Positions 10,797 through 19,020 of a stretch of 64,000 nucleotides of DNA are shown here, one piece after another. The DNA comes from Phyllobacterium endophyticum. Lineage in GTDB: Bacteria; Pseudomonadota; Alphaproteobacteria; Rhizobiales; Rhizobiaceae. The DNA lies in the NCBI RefSeq assembly GCF_003010935.1, contig NZ_PGGN01000006.1:204387-268386 (forward strand), given 5' to 3'. Position 1 is the stretch's first letter; each line of letters starts with the position of its first letter. The translations under genes were made by a program, and so were the position numbers. The notes beneath the pieces are model-generated. The model searched no databases. It saw only the letters and a program-made list of their open reading frames with translations, and was not told the DNA's origin.

Positions 10797-11600
10797 CTAG
10801 CTTTTCTTCGACTTGCCCTCGCTGGCGATGCTCTTCTTCAAGGCATCCATGATATTGATCACGTTGGTCGCGGGCTCCGGTTCCGCCTTGGATTTTGCCG
10901 GGCGCTTCTTGCCCTTCTTCTTCGCCGCGATGATCTCCAGTAGACGGTCCTGCACCGGATCATCGACCATCTTGGGGTCCCACGGCTTCATCCGCTCATC
11001 GATGAGCTTCTGTACCAGGGGCATCAGCTTGCTATCGGTTTTATCCTTCTTGATATCGCCGAAATAAGCTTCATGATCGCGCACCTCGTCGCCATATCTC
11101 AACGTCCATAAGATGATGCCGCGATCCCGGGGCTCGATCATCACCGCCCGCTCACGCCGGTACATCACCAGCCGCGAAATTCCAACCTGTCCGGTAGCCT
11201 CCATTGCATCGCGAATAACCGAGAACGCCTCCTCACCCACCGGATCGTCAGGAGTGAGATAATGCGGCTTGTCGTACCAGATCCAATCGATACTGTCGCG
11301 CGGCACAAACATCTCTATGTCGATCGTGCGCGTGCTTTCGAGCCCGACAGCATCGATCTCGGCATCCTCGAGCATGACATATTCGTCTTCGCCCCGCTGA
11401 TATCCCTTTACCTGCTCGTCATCGTCCACAGCCTTGCCGCTGACTGCATCCACATACTGGCTCACGACGCGGTTTCCGGTTTTCCGGTTAAGCGTGTGAA
11501 ACTTCACCTTTTCATTGTCGGTGGTGGCAGGAACCATCGCCACCGGGCAGGTGACCAGCGAAAGCTTCAGATAGCCTTTCCAGAATGAACGTGGCGCCAT
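10797..11600 (-). CDS. ku: Non-homologous end-joining protein Ku (second copy)
   Basis: A 267-aa Ku protein starting M-A-P-R-S-F-W-K-G-Y-L-K, convergent with ligD (29 bp between stops) and divergent from topoisomerase IB. The core is complete and the C-terminal tail is short, Lys-rich and ends K-S-K-K-S. It is clearly diverged from the copy at 7372, so it is an old paralogue and not a recent duplicate. Rhizobia often have several ku genes; in Sinorhizobium meliloti some are under the general stress sigma factor. I found no GGAAC-type promoter directly upstream of this one. Confidence 0.95.
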   Translation of the reverse strand: MAPRSFWKGYLKLSLVTCPVAMVPATTDNEKVKFHTLNRKTGNRVVSQYVDAVSGKAVDDDEQVKGYQRGEDEYVMLEDAEIDAVGLESTRTIDIEMFVPRDSIDWIWYDKPHYLTPDDPVGEEAFSVIRDAMEATGQVGISRLVMYRRERAVMIEPRDRGIILWTLRYGDEVRDHEAYFGDIKKDKTDSKLMPLVQKLIDERMKPWDPKMVDDPVQDRLLEIIAAKKKGKKRPAKSKAEPEPATNVINIMDALKKSIASEGKSKKS

Positions 11601-11672
11601 GCCTTTCCTTTCCTCTCCCTATGCCGAACGGGCGGCGTGCGATTGTCACCTTGCGCCTTTTTTAACCTCCAG

Positions 11673-11698
11673 GGAACAGTCCCGCCACAAGCGGCGTT
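11673..11698 (+). promoter_or_regulatory. EcfG/RpoE2-type stress promoter of topoisomerase IB
   Basis: GGAAC at 11673-11677, a 17-base spacer, then CGTT at 11695-11698 match the alphaproteobacterial general-stress consensus GGAAC-N16/17-CGTT exactly. The -10 ends 27 bases before the start codon at 11726. Confidence 0.7.
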
Positions 11699-11725
11699 CA
11701 TCAAGCGCAACAGCAAGGTGAAAAA

Positions 11726-12763
11726 ATGCAGCCGGATTATGCGTATTATGCAGAGCTACTTGGTATAAAACTGGTCGATCCGGAAACATTCACCCTAAAA
11801 CGCGAACCACTAAAAGATGGTTTCCAATATATTTGGACCAATGGCCGTCCCGTCTCGAAAAAACATGTCGAGCGCCTCACGGCCCTCGTCATACCGCCTG
11901 CCTGGACCGAGGTCTTTTGTTGCGATGAGTGCGACGGCCATATCCAGGCTGTTGGCATAGATGCGTTGGGGCGCCGCCAGTACATCTACCACCCGAGATG
12001 GGAAGGCGTACGCAACAGCATCAAGACGCGCCGTCTTCTGACGTTCGGCAAGGCACTGCCGCATATTCGCAAGCGCATCCTTCGCGACATGAAACGCCCT
12101 CCGACGTCGAGCCGACCGCTGGCTGCGCTGGCAGTCAAGTTGATCGACCAGAAGGCTTTTCGACCGGGACATGAGAAATACGCGAAAGATGGCGGCCGCG
12201 GCGTCGCTTCCCTCAAGAACAGCGATCTGAAGATCAACGGAAATGTTGCCAATTTCGTTTTCCCCGGCAAGTCGAAAAGAAAGAACGAGATTACTATCAA
12301 GGATCGCGCCGCTGTCAGGCGCTTGAAGACATTGAAGCGGCGCGGACGGTTGTTCCAGTACAAGGATAACGAGCGCTGGCGCAGCCTGCACGCGGGAGAC
12401 CTCAACAATTATCTGCGCGAGATTGCCGGCGCAAAGGTCAGCGCCAAGGATTTCAGGACATTTCACGGTTCCGCTCGTGCATTGGAGATCCTGGCACAGG
12501 TCGACGCCAAAACCGAGTCGGCCCGGAAGCGGGCCCTGGCTGCCGCCATGCGGGAGGTCAGCGAGTTTCTTCGCAATACCCCCGCGGTTGCGCGATCAAG
12601 CTACGTTCACCCCGTTGTGACAGAATGCTTCAACGCCGGAGAGCTCGATAGATCACTTCTCCGGGCGCCGCATCGCAAAGGTCTCAGCGGACCCGAGACC
12701 GGCCTGATGAGGCTTCTCGAAAGGTTGCCCGATGTTTTGCCAGGCGTGGGTACGAACCAGTGA
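11726..12763 (+). CDS. DNA topoisomerase IB (poxvirus/bacterial type)
   Basis: A 345-aa type IB topoisomerase that relaxes supercoils through a 3'-phosphotyrosine intermediate. The N-terminal domain (to about residue 90, with VIPPAWTEV and an IYHPRW segment) and the catalytic domain are present; the likely nucleophile is the Tyr of ARSSYVHP (about residue 293). Length is normal for bacterial members. It has its own stress-type promoter and lies beside ku/ligD, which suggests a role in stress or stationary-phase DNA maintenance; the nick-sealing link to LigD is inference. The last 50 residues beyond the Tyr are a family-typical tail. Confidence 0.93.
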   Translation: MQPDYAYYAELLGIKLVDPETFTLKREPLKDGFQYIWTNGRPVSKKHVERLTALVIPPAWTEVFCCDECDGHIQAVGIDALGRRQYIYHPRWEGVRNSIKTRRLLTFGKALPHIRKRILRDMKRPPTSSRPLAALAVKLIDQKAFRPGHEKYAKDGGRGVASLKNSDLKINGNVANFVFPGKSKRKNEITIKDRAAVRRLKTLKRRGRLFQYKDNERWRSLHAGDLNNYLREIAGAKVSAKDFRTFHGSARALEILAQVDAKTESARKRALAAAMREVSEFLRNTPAVARSSYVHPVVTECFNAGELDRSLLRAPHRKGLSGPETGLMRLLERLPDVLPGVGTNQ

Positions 12764-12980
12764 CCGGCGAGCGCGGAAAAACAACATTTGCCCTGCCAGA
12801 TTTGTCTCCGCACGCCGCTCTTTTGCAATGCGGTAAGTGGCCGGTGGACAAGGCGAATCCGTTTCGATTTGCAGCGGCATTGAAAATGCGCTTAGCTTTT
12901 TTCACATCGCCGCAAGTGCAACCCAGCGGATTGGCGGCCCGCTTTGAGATGTGTTCTCGCTGAACGGATGGGAGCGTATC

Positions 12981-13280
12981 ATGGCATTCACAGACAGAGA
13001 CAGGCGTATATTCGCAACGACCGATTGGGAGACCATGCAGCGTGCCCACAACCGGGCGTCGCAACTGCTGGATCGTTGCCCGAGGACCCACGAGCGTTGC
13101 AATGACCTCGCCCGGATCATCATGGCCATCTTCGAAAGCGGGGTCCGCGACGAGGACGAACTGGCGGCAATGGCTGCCAATCGAGAGCTGAACTACATGG
13201 CGGGGCGAGGGATCTTTCAAAAACCCTTTCCCTTCAAGAAGCCGGCGCATGCAACGCGGGAGTCTCTGACCGAACACTGA
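12981..13280 (+). CDS. Conserved hypothetical protein, 99 aa
   Basis: The start at 12981 is chosen because GGGAG precedes it by six bases. The product is hydrophilic and probably mainly helical, with a region rich in Asp, Arg and Cys (T-H-E-R-C-N-D-L-A) and no signal peptide or membrane segment. It resembles small rhizobial proteins of unknown function. It stands alone after topoisomerase IB and converges with the GGDEF-EAL gene. Confidence 0.6.
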   Translation: MAFTDRDRRIFATTDWETMQRAHNRASQLLDRCPRTHERCNDLARIIMAIFESGVRDEDELAAMAANRELNYMAGRGIFQKPFPFKKPAHATRESLTEH

Positions 13281-13310
13281 AAAGCACACGGCTGCATTGA
13301 TATACACTGG

Positions 13311-15071
13311 CTACGGCCGGACCGGTTGCCCCTGTTGCTCAGCCACAAGCTGATCGAAAAGCTCCAGGCCCGGAACAGGAAAGGCTATCGCATTGCCCTG
13401 CAATGTGTCGCAGCCCAGGCGCCGCAAAAGCCTGACATGTGCCAGTGTCTCCACACCCTCGGCGATGACATCTATCCCGAGCGCTCTGGCAATATCGACA
13501 ATCGACCTGATCAGACTTCTTTGTTCGCGTGATGTGGTGATCGGCATGACCAGCCGTTGGTCGATTTTCAGTCGTTGCGGCTTGAGCTTCAGCAGTCCGA
13601 TAATCGATGCGTGTCCCGAGCCGAAGTCGTCCACCTCGATATCTATCCCCATCTGCCGCAGCGCCGATATGTTCATCATCACGTCCTCCTCGATATCATC
13701 GAGAAAGACCGTTTCCAGAAGTTCAAAGGAAACCGTACCCGGCTGGATGTTCAGGCCCTTGATCTGTTCCATCAAGGCAGGGTCTGACAGACGCGCCGCG
13801 GATGTGTTGACAGCGATCCGCGGAACGTCGATGCCCCTGCTTTCCCAGGCCTCCCGGTCGCGCAACACGCGTCTGAGAATTGCTGCGTCGAGCTCTGCCA
13901 GCAGGCCAAGCGTCGCCGTCACTTTGAGAAACGCTTCAGGCAGGAGAATTCCCCGCTGGGGATGCTTCCAGCGCGCCAGTGCCTCGATGCCCGCGATACG
14001 GCCGGTTCGGGCGTCCACCTGGATCTGGTAGAATGGCACGAACTCATCCCGCTCGAGGCCGAGTTTGACGTGCTCGGCGATACGACGGTTGCGAGACAGC
14101 TCGGTTTTCAGGTTTGGGGCGAAGAACTCGACCCTGTTACGCCCGAGTTTCTTGGCGCGGTAAAGCGCAATGTCTGATTCAGCCAGAAGGTTTGCGGCGT
14201 TTCCATCGTTCATCCAGGCCACGCCTATCGATGCACCTGCCTGGAGAAGCGAGCCGCCATAGGATACTCCCTGCTTGAGCAGCCTGACGATGTGCTGTGC
14301 CACCACGCGAATCTCTTCCACCGTATCGAAGTCCGGCAGCAGGACCACGAACTCATCGCCGCCCATCCGGGCGACGAAGCCGCTCACCGGAACGACGGAG
14401 GCGATCATGAGCGCAGCGGACTTCAGGACAGCGTCGCCTGCCGCATGACCCGCCGTATCATTGACCTGTTTGAAATAATCGAGATCGACGTGCAGAATCG
14501 CCAGGCGGCTTCGATCGGGATCATTGGACAATTCCGAGAACCGCCTGTCGAAGTAACGCCTGTTGGGCAGGCCCGTCAGGTAATCATGTTCGGCGGCATA
14601 TTCGATCTGTGCGGTACTTGCCTCCAGTGCCACTGCCCTGGCTTCGGCGATCGACTTCTGGTGCGTCAACTCGCGATTGAGCATGACGTCTGCCGTAACA
14701 TCCCATTCCGCGCCCACATAGGTTGTCGTTTCGCCATCCTCGTAGTAATGCGCTCGCGACCTGAGATAACGCACGTCGCCGTTTAGCAGAATGATCCTGA
14801 ACTCGGAGGAATAATCGCCTTTGCGCTGGATCGCTTCCTCGAACTCCCTCTCGGCTCTTTCCCGGTCGTCGGGATGGATCGCCTGCACCCAGACGTCGGA
14901 TGTCACTTTCCGCTGCGTCTTGCCGGTCGCGTAGAGGCGGTGCATCTGCAGATCCCAAAGCACCTCATTTTTGGCATTGTGTTCCCACACGCCGATCTGC
15001 GAGGCGTCGAGAGCAAGCTCCAGCCGCCGTAGGACGCTTTGAAATTCCCACTCTGATCTCGCAAGTCTCAT
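13311..15071 (-). CDS. PAS-GGDEF-EAL cyclic-di-GMP protein
   Basis: A cytoplasmic signalling protein of 586 aa from the ATG at 15071; an upstream TTG at 15143 would add 24 residues and has no better ribosome site. The order is a PAS domain (about residues 15-125), a short coiled linker, GGDEF (about 155-315, intact MGGDEFVVLL) and EAL (about 325-575, intact GIEALARW and VDDFGSGHAS). With both catalytic signatures present it could make and degrade cyclic-di-GMP, with the PAS domain selecting the output. It is divergent from another EAL gene, sharing a 230-bp control region. Confidence 0.92.
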   Translation of the reverse strand: MRLARSEWEFQSVLRRLELALDASQIGVWEHNAKNEVLWDLQMHRLYATGKTQRKVTSDVWVQAIHPDDRERAEREFEEAIQRKGDYSSEFRIILLNGDVRYLRSRAHYYEDGETTTYVGAEWDVTADVMLNRELTHQKSIAEARAVALEASTAQIEYAAEHDYLTGLPNRRYFDRRFSELSNDPDRSRLAILHVDLDYFKQVNDTAGHAAGDAVLKSAALMIASVVPVSGFVARMGGDEFVVLLPDFDTVEEIRVVAQHIVRLLKQGVSYGGSLLQAGASIGVAWMNDGNAANLLAESDIALYRAKKLGRNRVEFFAPNLKTELSRNRRIAEHVKLGLERDEFVPFYQIQVDARTGRIAGIEALARWKHPQRGILLPEAFLKVTATLGLLAELDAAILRRVLRDREAWESRGIDVPRIAVNTSAARLSDPALMEQIKGLNIQPGTVSFELLETVFLDDIEEDVMMNISALRQMGIDIEVDDFGSGHASIIGLLKLKPQRLKIDQRLVMPITTSREQRSLIRSIVDIARALGIDVIAEGVETLAHVRLLRRLGCDTLQGNAIAFPVPGLELFDQLVAEQQGQPVRP

Positions 15072-15304
15072 ATTATGTCTGTTATTTCCCCGCTCCCCGT
15101 AGCCTATTCTGAATGAAACTCTCTTAAGAATATATTGTTGCAATGTCGCTGCCCTGCGTGTCGCGGTTGAATAAACTCCTTGGTTTCGGGCCGGAATCCC
15201 AAAAAATCAGAGAAATATTAACGGTCACGATGCCATTGATATATCGGCGCTGACGTCAGCAACCTGACGTGGGGATTCATGGTGGGAACTTGGTGGATTT
15301 GCGA

Positions 15305-16918
15305 ATGTCGCGCTATTTTGACCGGCTGTGGTTCCGGGCAATTCTGATTGTCGTTCTGGCTGCTGCCGGTGCCCTGTGCGGGATGTGGATCGGCAGGCTT
15401 GTCGTCATCTCCAGCGACCGGGGCGAGATGCGGATTTTTTCAGAACAGCTTCTGGATCGCGCGGTTCAGGTCTTTACTGAAGCGGACATGATGCTGACCG
15501 TCATCAACACGTCCCCCTATCCGTTCTGTTCCGACAAGGAAATATCCTACCTGCGCGACGTCCTGTTCGGCACCAGGTACCTCAAGGACATGGGAAGAGT
15601 GAGGGAGGGCCTTTTTCACTGTTCCGCCGTCTTCGGTAACGGCAAGACGCCAATGCCGCTTAACAAGCATGACCTTGAAACCCCCGGAGGCAAGCTGGTT
15701 TACGCCAACTCGCGGCTGGCCATATCCAAGTCTACGGCGCCGATAATCGGTATTGGCTACGCCAACGTGGTGCTGGACCCTGCTTCTTTCGAGCCGATGA
15801 AGAACGCTGCCTATACGTTCAGCGTCATGTATAATCCGCAAGGCATCGCGTCGACTGTCGGCATGTTCGGCACGTTGGATATAGGCAAGATCGATGACAG
15901 GTCGCCCGATGCGGTCGGCCGGATCGAGGACATCGTCTACCGCAATGCATGCCGGGAGATGGCCTGCGTCTCCGTGAATGCTGAAGTCAGTCAGCTTGAA
16001 GCGTCGGCAGAGCCCATCACCTCGATAATCACGATACTTGGCGCCACCCTTGGCGGCGCTCTGGCGATCATCCTCATCCTGCTACAGCGTAACAATCTGA
16101 GCCTCAAAACAAGGTTGCAACAGGCGATAGGCCACAACAGGCTGACGGTGGAGTACCAACCCATAGTTGACGTTACCAGCGGCCGCCCGGTCGCGGCGGA
16201 GGCCCTTGTCCGTTGGAGGGAAAAGGGCGAATCCATCCCTCCGGACGTGTTCATTCCCGTTGCCGAAAAGGCCGGGCTGATCAATCGCCTCACTCTGTGC
16301 GTTATCGACCAGGTTCTCAAGGACATGGCAGCGGTCCTGAATGCCAATTCCGGCTTTCACATCAGCGTCAATATCTCGGCGGCGGATTTGTTCAACCGTG
16401 ACTTCAGCGCCGCACTCGCGCTTCGTCTCGAGAGTGCAGGCGTTGCCAGCCAGCAGGTCGTGCTTGAGATCACCGAACGCTCCACTGCCAACGCCGCCGG
16501 CGCCATAGAGGCCATCAAGCGGTTGAGATCCAGCGGGCACCGCATCTTCATCGACGATTTTGGCACCGGATACTCCAGCCTTGCCTATCTCGGCGAACTC
16601 AACGTCGATGGAATCAAGATCGACCGCTCCTTCACGCAGACGATCGGCACCGGTTCCGTATCCGTGTCCATTGTTCCCCAGATCATAGGCATGGCCCATG
16701 TGCATCATCTGGATATAGTCGTCGAAGGCATAGAGACGCCTGCACAGCGCGACTATTTTGCTGCTCTCGTACCCAAGGTAGATGGGCAGGGCTGGCTTTT
16801 TGGCCGTCCTGCAAGTGCGGCTTCAATCCGGGAAATGTTGAACTCGGCTCCCGCGCATCGGTCCCCGCCCCAACGCGCCGACTTGAAATCCCTTCAGCAT
16901 CGATCGCATGTAAAGTGA
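15305..16918 (+). CDS. CSS-domain EAL phosphodiesterase, membrane-bound
   Basis: The ATG at 15305 (537 aa) has GGTGG eight bases before it; an upstream GTG at 15269 is possible. A transmembrane segment (about 9-31), a periplasmic CSS-type sensor (about 35-245, with P-F-C-S at its start and further Cys residues), a second membrane segment (about 250-270) and a C-terminal EAL domain (about 280-515; A-E-A-L-V-R-W, D-D-F-G-T-G). Known CSS-EAL proteins hydrolyse cyclic-di-GMP and are gated by periplasmic disulfide redox state. The absence of GGDEF makes it a likely pure phosphodiesterase, opposed to the divergent GGDEF-EAL gene. Confidence 0.92.
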   Translation: MSRYFDRLWFRAILIVVLAAAGALCGMWIGRLVVISSDRGEMRIFSEQLLDRAVQVFTEADMMLTVINTSPYPFCSDKEISYLRDVLFGTRYLKDMGRVREGLFHCSAVFGNGKTPMPLNKHDLETPGGKLVYANSRLAISKSTAPIIGIGYANVVLDPASFEPMKNAAYTFSVMYNPQGIASTVGMFGTLDIGKIDDRSPDAVGRIEDIVYRNACREMACVSVNAEVSQLEASAEPITSIITILGATLGGALAIILILLQRNNLSLKTRLQQAIGHNRLTVEYQPIVDVTSGRPVAAEALVRWREKGESIPPDVFIPVAEKAGLINRLTLCVIDQVLKDMAAVLNANSGFHISVNISAADLFNRDFSAALALRLESAGVASQQVVLEITERSTANAAGAIEAIKRLRSSGHRIFIDDFGTGYSSLAYLGELNVDGIKIDRSFTQTIGTGSVSVSIVPQIIGMAHVHHLDIVVEGIETPAQRDYFAALVPKVDGQGWLFGRPASAASIREMLNSAPAHRSPPQRADLKSLQHRSHVK

Positions 16919-16970
16919 GCCAGGACGCACTCGCCTGAAAAGGCGCCGGTAGAACAGGAAAGGAAACGCA

Positions 16971-17393
16971 GTGGAGGAAGACGCCGCCACCTTCGCCGCA
17001 CGGCTTAAACATCGTGCCCACACCTATGGTTTCTTGACATGTTTCCTGTTGGTCGCTTCATCGATCGTCGGCGACGCCGGCGGGCCGCTATTCAGCTGGC
17101 TCTGGCCCCTGATGATCATTGGTGGTCTCGCAACACTTTTCCTCGCGGTCTATCTCCGGTTCGATGCTGCACTTTTCCGGTACATCGCGTCCCACGAGGA
17201 CGAGACTGAGGGCTGCCGCGCCGTAGACGATCTTCTTGCACGCATGCATCTGCGCAAACGGCCGGATCGGACACGTCCTCTGCATGCACGCATGACGCGA
17301 ACCAATAGCCTCTTGATGAAACTACACCTTGCTTTCGCGGCTTTTCTTGCTTTATTCGCTGCGATAACAGCCTATGGGTTGTGGACCGGTTAA
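16971..17393 (+). CDS. Small integral membrane protein, 140 aa
   Basis: GTG start with AGGAAA upstream. Three probable membrane helices (about residues 20-40, 43-62 and 117-137) separated by a basic, Arg-rich cytoplasmic loop. I do not recognise a family. It is followed after 19 bases by a lysophospholipid acyltransferase and then by a CdsA-like enzyme, so a part in phospholipid metabolism is likely but unproven. Confidence 0.75.
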   Translation: MEEDAATFAARLKHRAHTYGFLTCFLLVASSIVGDAGGPLFSWLWPLMIIGGLATLFLAVYLRFDAALFRYIASHEDETEGCRAVDDLLARMHLRKRPDRTRPLHARMTRTNSLLMKLHLAFAAFLALFAAITAYGLWTG

Positions 17394-17412
17394 AAACAAC
17401 CGGAGGGGGCAT

Positions 17413-18069
17413 ATGATCGAGAACAAACCGCTGCGGCGAGTGGCTGCCATGGTGCTCGCCGGGGTCGCGCGCGCCATAACCGGCGTGCGGCCAATCTGGC
17501 AGGGCTGTGCGCCATCGAAGCGCCAGCGCATCTACTTCGCCAATCACTCCAGCCACGGCGATTTCATCCTGCTCTCCACATGCCTGCCCCCGGAGGAACG
17601 CCAGCGAACGCGTGCCGTTGCCGGGGCTGACTACTGGCGAAAAAACAGGATCCGGCATGTGCTTGCCCGCGACTTGCTCAACACAGTCCTTGTCGAACGC
17701 ACCGGAGCGGAGCGCGCGCAGGACCCGATGGCCATCATGCTTGGTGCCCTCGAGGAGGGTCATTCGCTGATCATCTTTCCGGAAGGCACGCGCAATATGA
17801 CCGGCGAGCCGCTGCTTCCCTTCCGTTCGGGCCTGTATAACCTTGCCTTTGCGCGGCCCGATGTCGAACTTGTTCCGTGCTGGATAGAGAACATGTCGCG
17901 CGTTCTCCCCAAGGGAGCGTTCCTGCCCGTGCCATTGCTTTGCCGCGTCATCTTCGGCACGCCTGTCGAGCTGGGACCGAATGAAGATCGCCACGTCTTT
18001 CTTCAAAGGGCACAGCATGCCCTGCTTGAACTCAATCCGGAACACCAGAGGTCGCTCAATCATGGCTGA
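17413..18069 (+). CDS. Lysophospholipid acyltransferase (PlsC-like)
   Basis: A 218-aa glycerophospholipid acyltransferase of the PlsC superfamily. The H-X4-D catalytic motif is N-H-S-S-H-G-D (about residues 51-57) and the substrate-binding motif is F-P-E-G-T-R (about 125-130). The ATG at 17413 is preceded by GGAGGGGG. The gene overlaps the next by eight bases (ATGGCTGA), so both are translationally coupled. It would acylate 1-acylglycerol-3-phosphate to give phosphatidic acid, the substrate of the following gene. It is probably an accessory copy in addition to a housekeeping plsC. Confidence 0.88.
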   Translation: MIENKPLRRVAAMVLAGVARAITGVRPIWQGCAPSKRQRIYFANHSSHGDFILLSTCLPPEERQRTRAVAGADYWRKNRIRHVLARDLLNTVLVERTGAERAQDPMAIMLGALEEGHSLIIFPEGTRNMTGEPLLPFRSGLYNLAFARPDVELVPCWIENMSRVLPKGAFLPVPLLCRVIFGTPVELGPNEDRHVFLQRAQHALLELNPEHQRSLNHG

Positions 18070-19000
18070 AACGATCTGGCTGTTCCTTGGTCTCCTCGGC
18101 ATATTGACCACCGCCAGTGGAGTCGCGACGGCGCTCAGTTGGAAAAGCACACGCAAGGGAGATGCGCTGCCGGCGACACTGGGCAATTTGAACTCGCGCA
18201 TCAAGGCGTGGTGGATCATGATTGCCGCGATCTCCATTGCCTTCCTGTTCGGCAAGGGCGGCGTCATCCTGTTGTTCGCCTTTGTTTCCTTTGCAGCCCT
18301 GCGAGAATATGTGACGCTCACGCACACACGCCGCGGCGATCACTGGATACTGCTCGGCATGTTCCTGGTGATCATTCCGGTGCAATATTATCTGCTGTGG
18401 ATCGAGTGGTACGGCCTGTTCGCCATATTCGTTCCGGTCTATTGCTTCCTTGCAATGCCTGCGCTGACAGCAGTCTCTGGCGATACGGAACGGTTCCTCG
18501 AACGCGTCAGCGAGCAGCAATGGGGCCTTATGCTCTCGGTCTATTGCCTCAGCCACGTACCGGCCCTGCTCACACTGCCGATAGCGGGGTTCGAAGGCAA
18601 GGGACTGCTGCTTATCGCCTTTCTCATAGCGACGGTACAGGGTAGCGATGTGCTGCAATACGTCTTCGGCAAACTATTCGGCAAGAACAAGGTCGCGCCG
18701 AAAATATCGCCATCGAAGACCTGGGAAGGCTTGATCGGCGGTGTCATCAGCGCGTCGCTGCTTGGCGCTTCGCTGTTCTGGCTGACGCCATTCTCACCCT
18801 TGCAGGCCGGCTTGATGGCGGGTGTCGCCTGCATCATGGGGTTTTTCGGCGGATTGGTTGCCTCGGCAATCAAGCGCGATCGCGGCGTCAAGGATTGGGG
18901 TCACATGATCGAAGGGCATGGTGGCATGCTGGACCGGGCCGACAGTCTGGTCTTTGCCGCCCCGGTATTCTTTCACCTGGTCCGCTATTTCTGGGTTTAG
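18062..19000 (+). CDS. cdsA: Phosphatidate cytidylyltransferase (CdsA-like)
   Basis: A 312-aa multi-pass membrane enzyme that makes CDP-diacylglycerol from CTP and phosphatidate. Eight or so hydrophobic helices are visible. The family signature is intact: S-P-S-K-T-W-E-G in the middle and K-R-D-R-G-V-K-D-W-G with G-H-G-G-M-L-D-R-A-D-S near the C-terminus. It overlaps the acyltransferase, forming a two-step route lyso-PA to PA to CDP-DAG. It is longer than the usual CdsA (about 270-285 aa) because of an extra N-terminal membrane region, and it may be a second copy used for a special lipid or in stress. Confidence 0.9.
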   Translation: MAETIWLFLGLLGILTTASGVATALSWKSTRKGDALPATLGNLNSRIKAWWIMIAAISIAFLFGKGGVILLFAFVSFAALREYVTLTHTRRGDHWILLGMFLVIIPVQYYLLWIEWYGLFAIFVPVYCFLAMPALTAVSGDTERFLERVSEQQWGLMLSVYCLSHVPALLTLPIAGFEGKGLLLIAFLIATVQGSDVLQYVFGKLFGKNKVAPKISPSKTWEGLIGGVISASLLGASLFWLTPFSPLQAGLMAGVACIMGFFGGLVASAIKRDRGVKDWGHMIEGHGGMLDRADSLVFAAPVFFHLVRYFWV

Positions 19001-19004
19001 CAAT

Positions 19005-19020
19005 TTTGCTCTAGAGCAAA
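19005..19020. terminator. Perfect 16-bp palindrome TTTGCTCT/AGAGCAAA between convergent genes
   Basis: The palindrome lies between the cdsA stop and the stop codon of the FAH gene on the other strand, whose TAG is part of it. It could act as a weak two-way transcription stop, but it has no loop and no long T-run. A similar but imperfect CTAGAGCAA motif lies at 29,183. Confidence 0.35.

Noticed and set aside
17116..18327. Minus-strand frame of 403 codons
   Set aside because: Lies opposite the acyltransferase and cdsA genes, both of which have clear family motifs and overlapping start signals.
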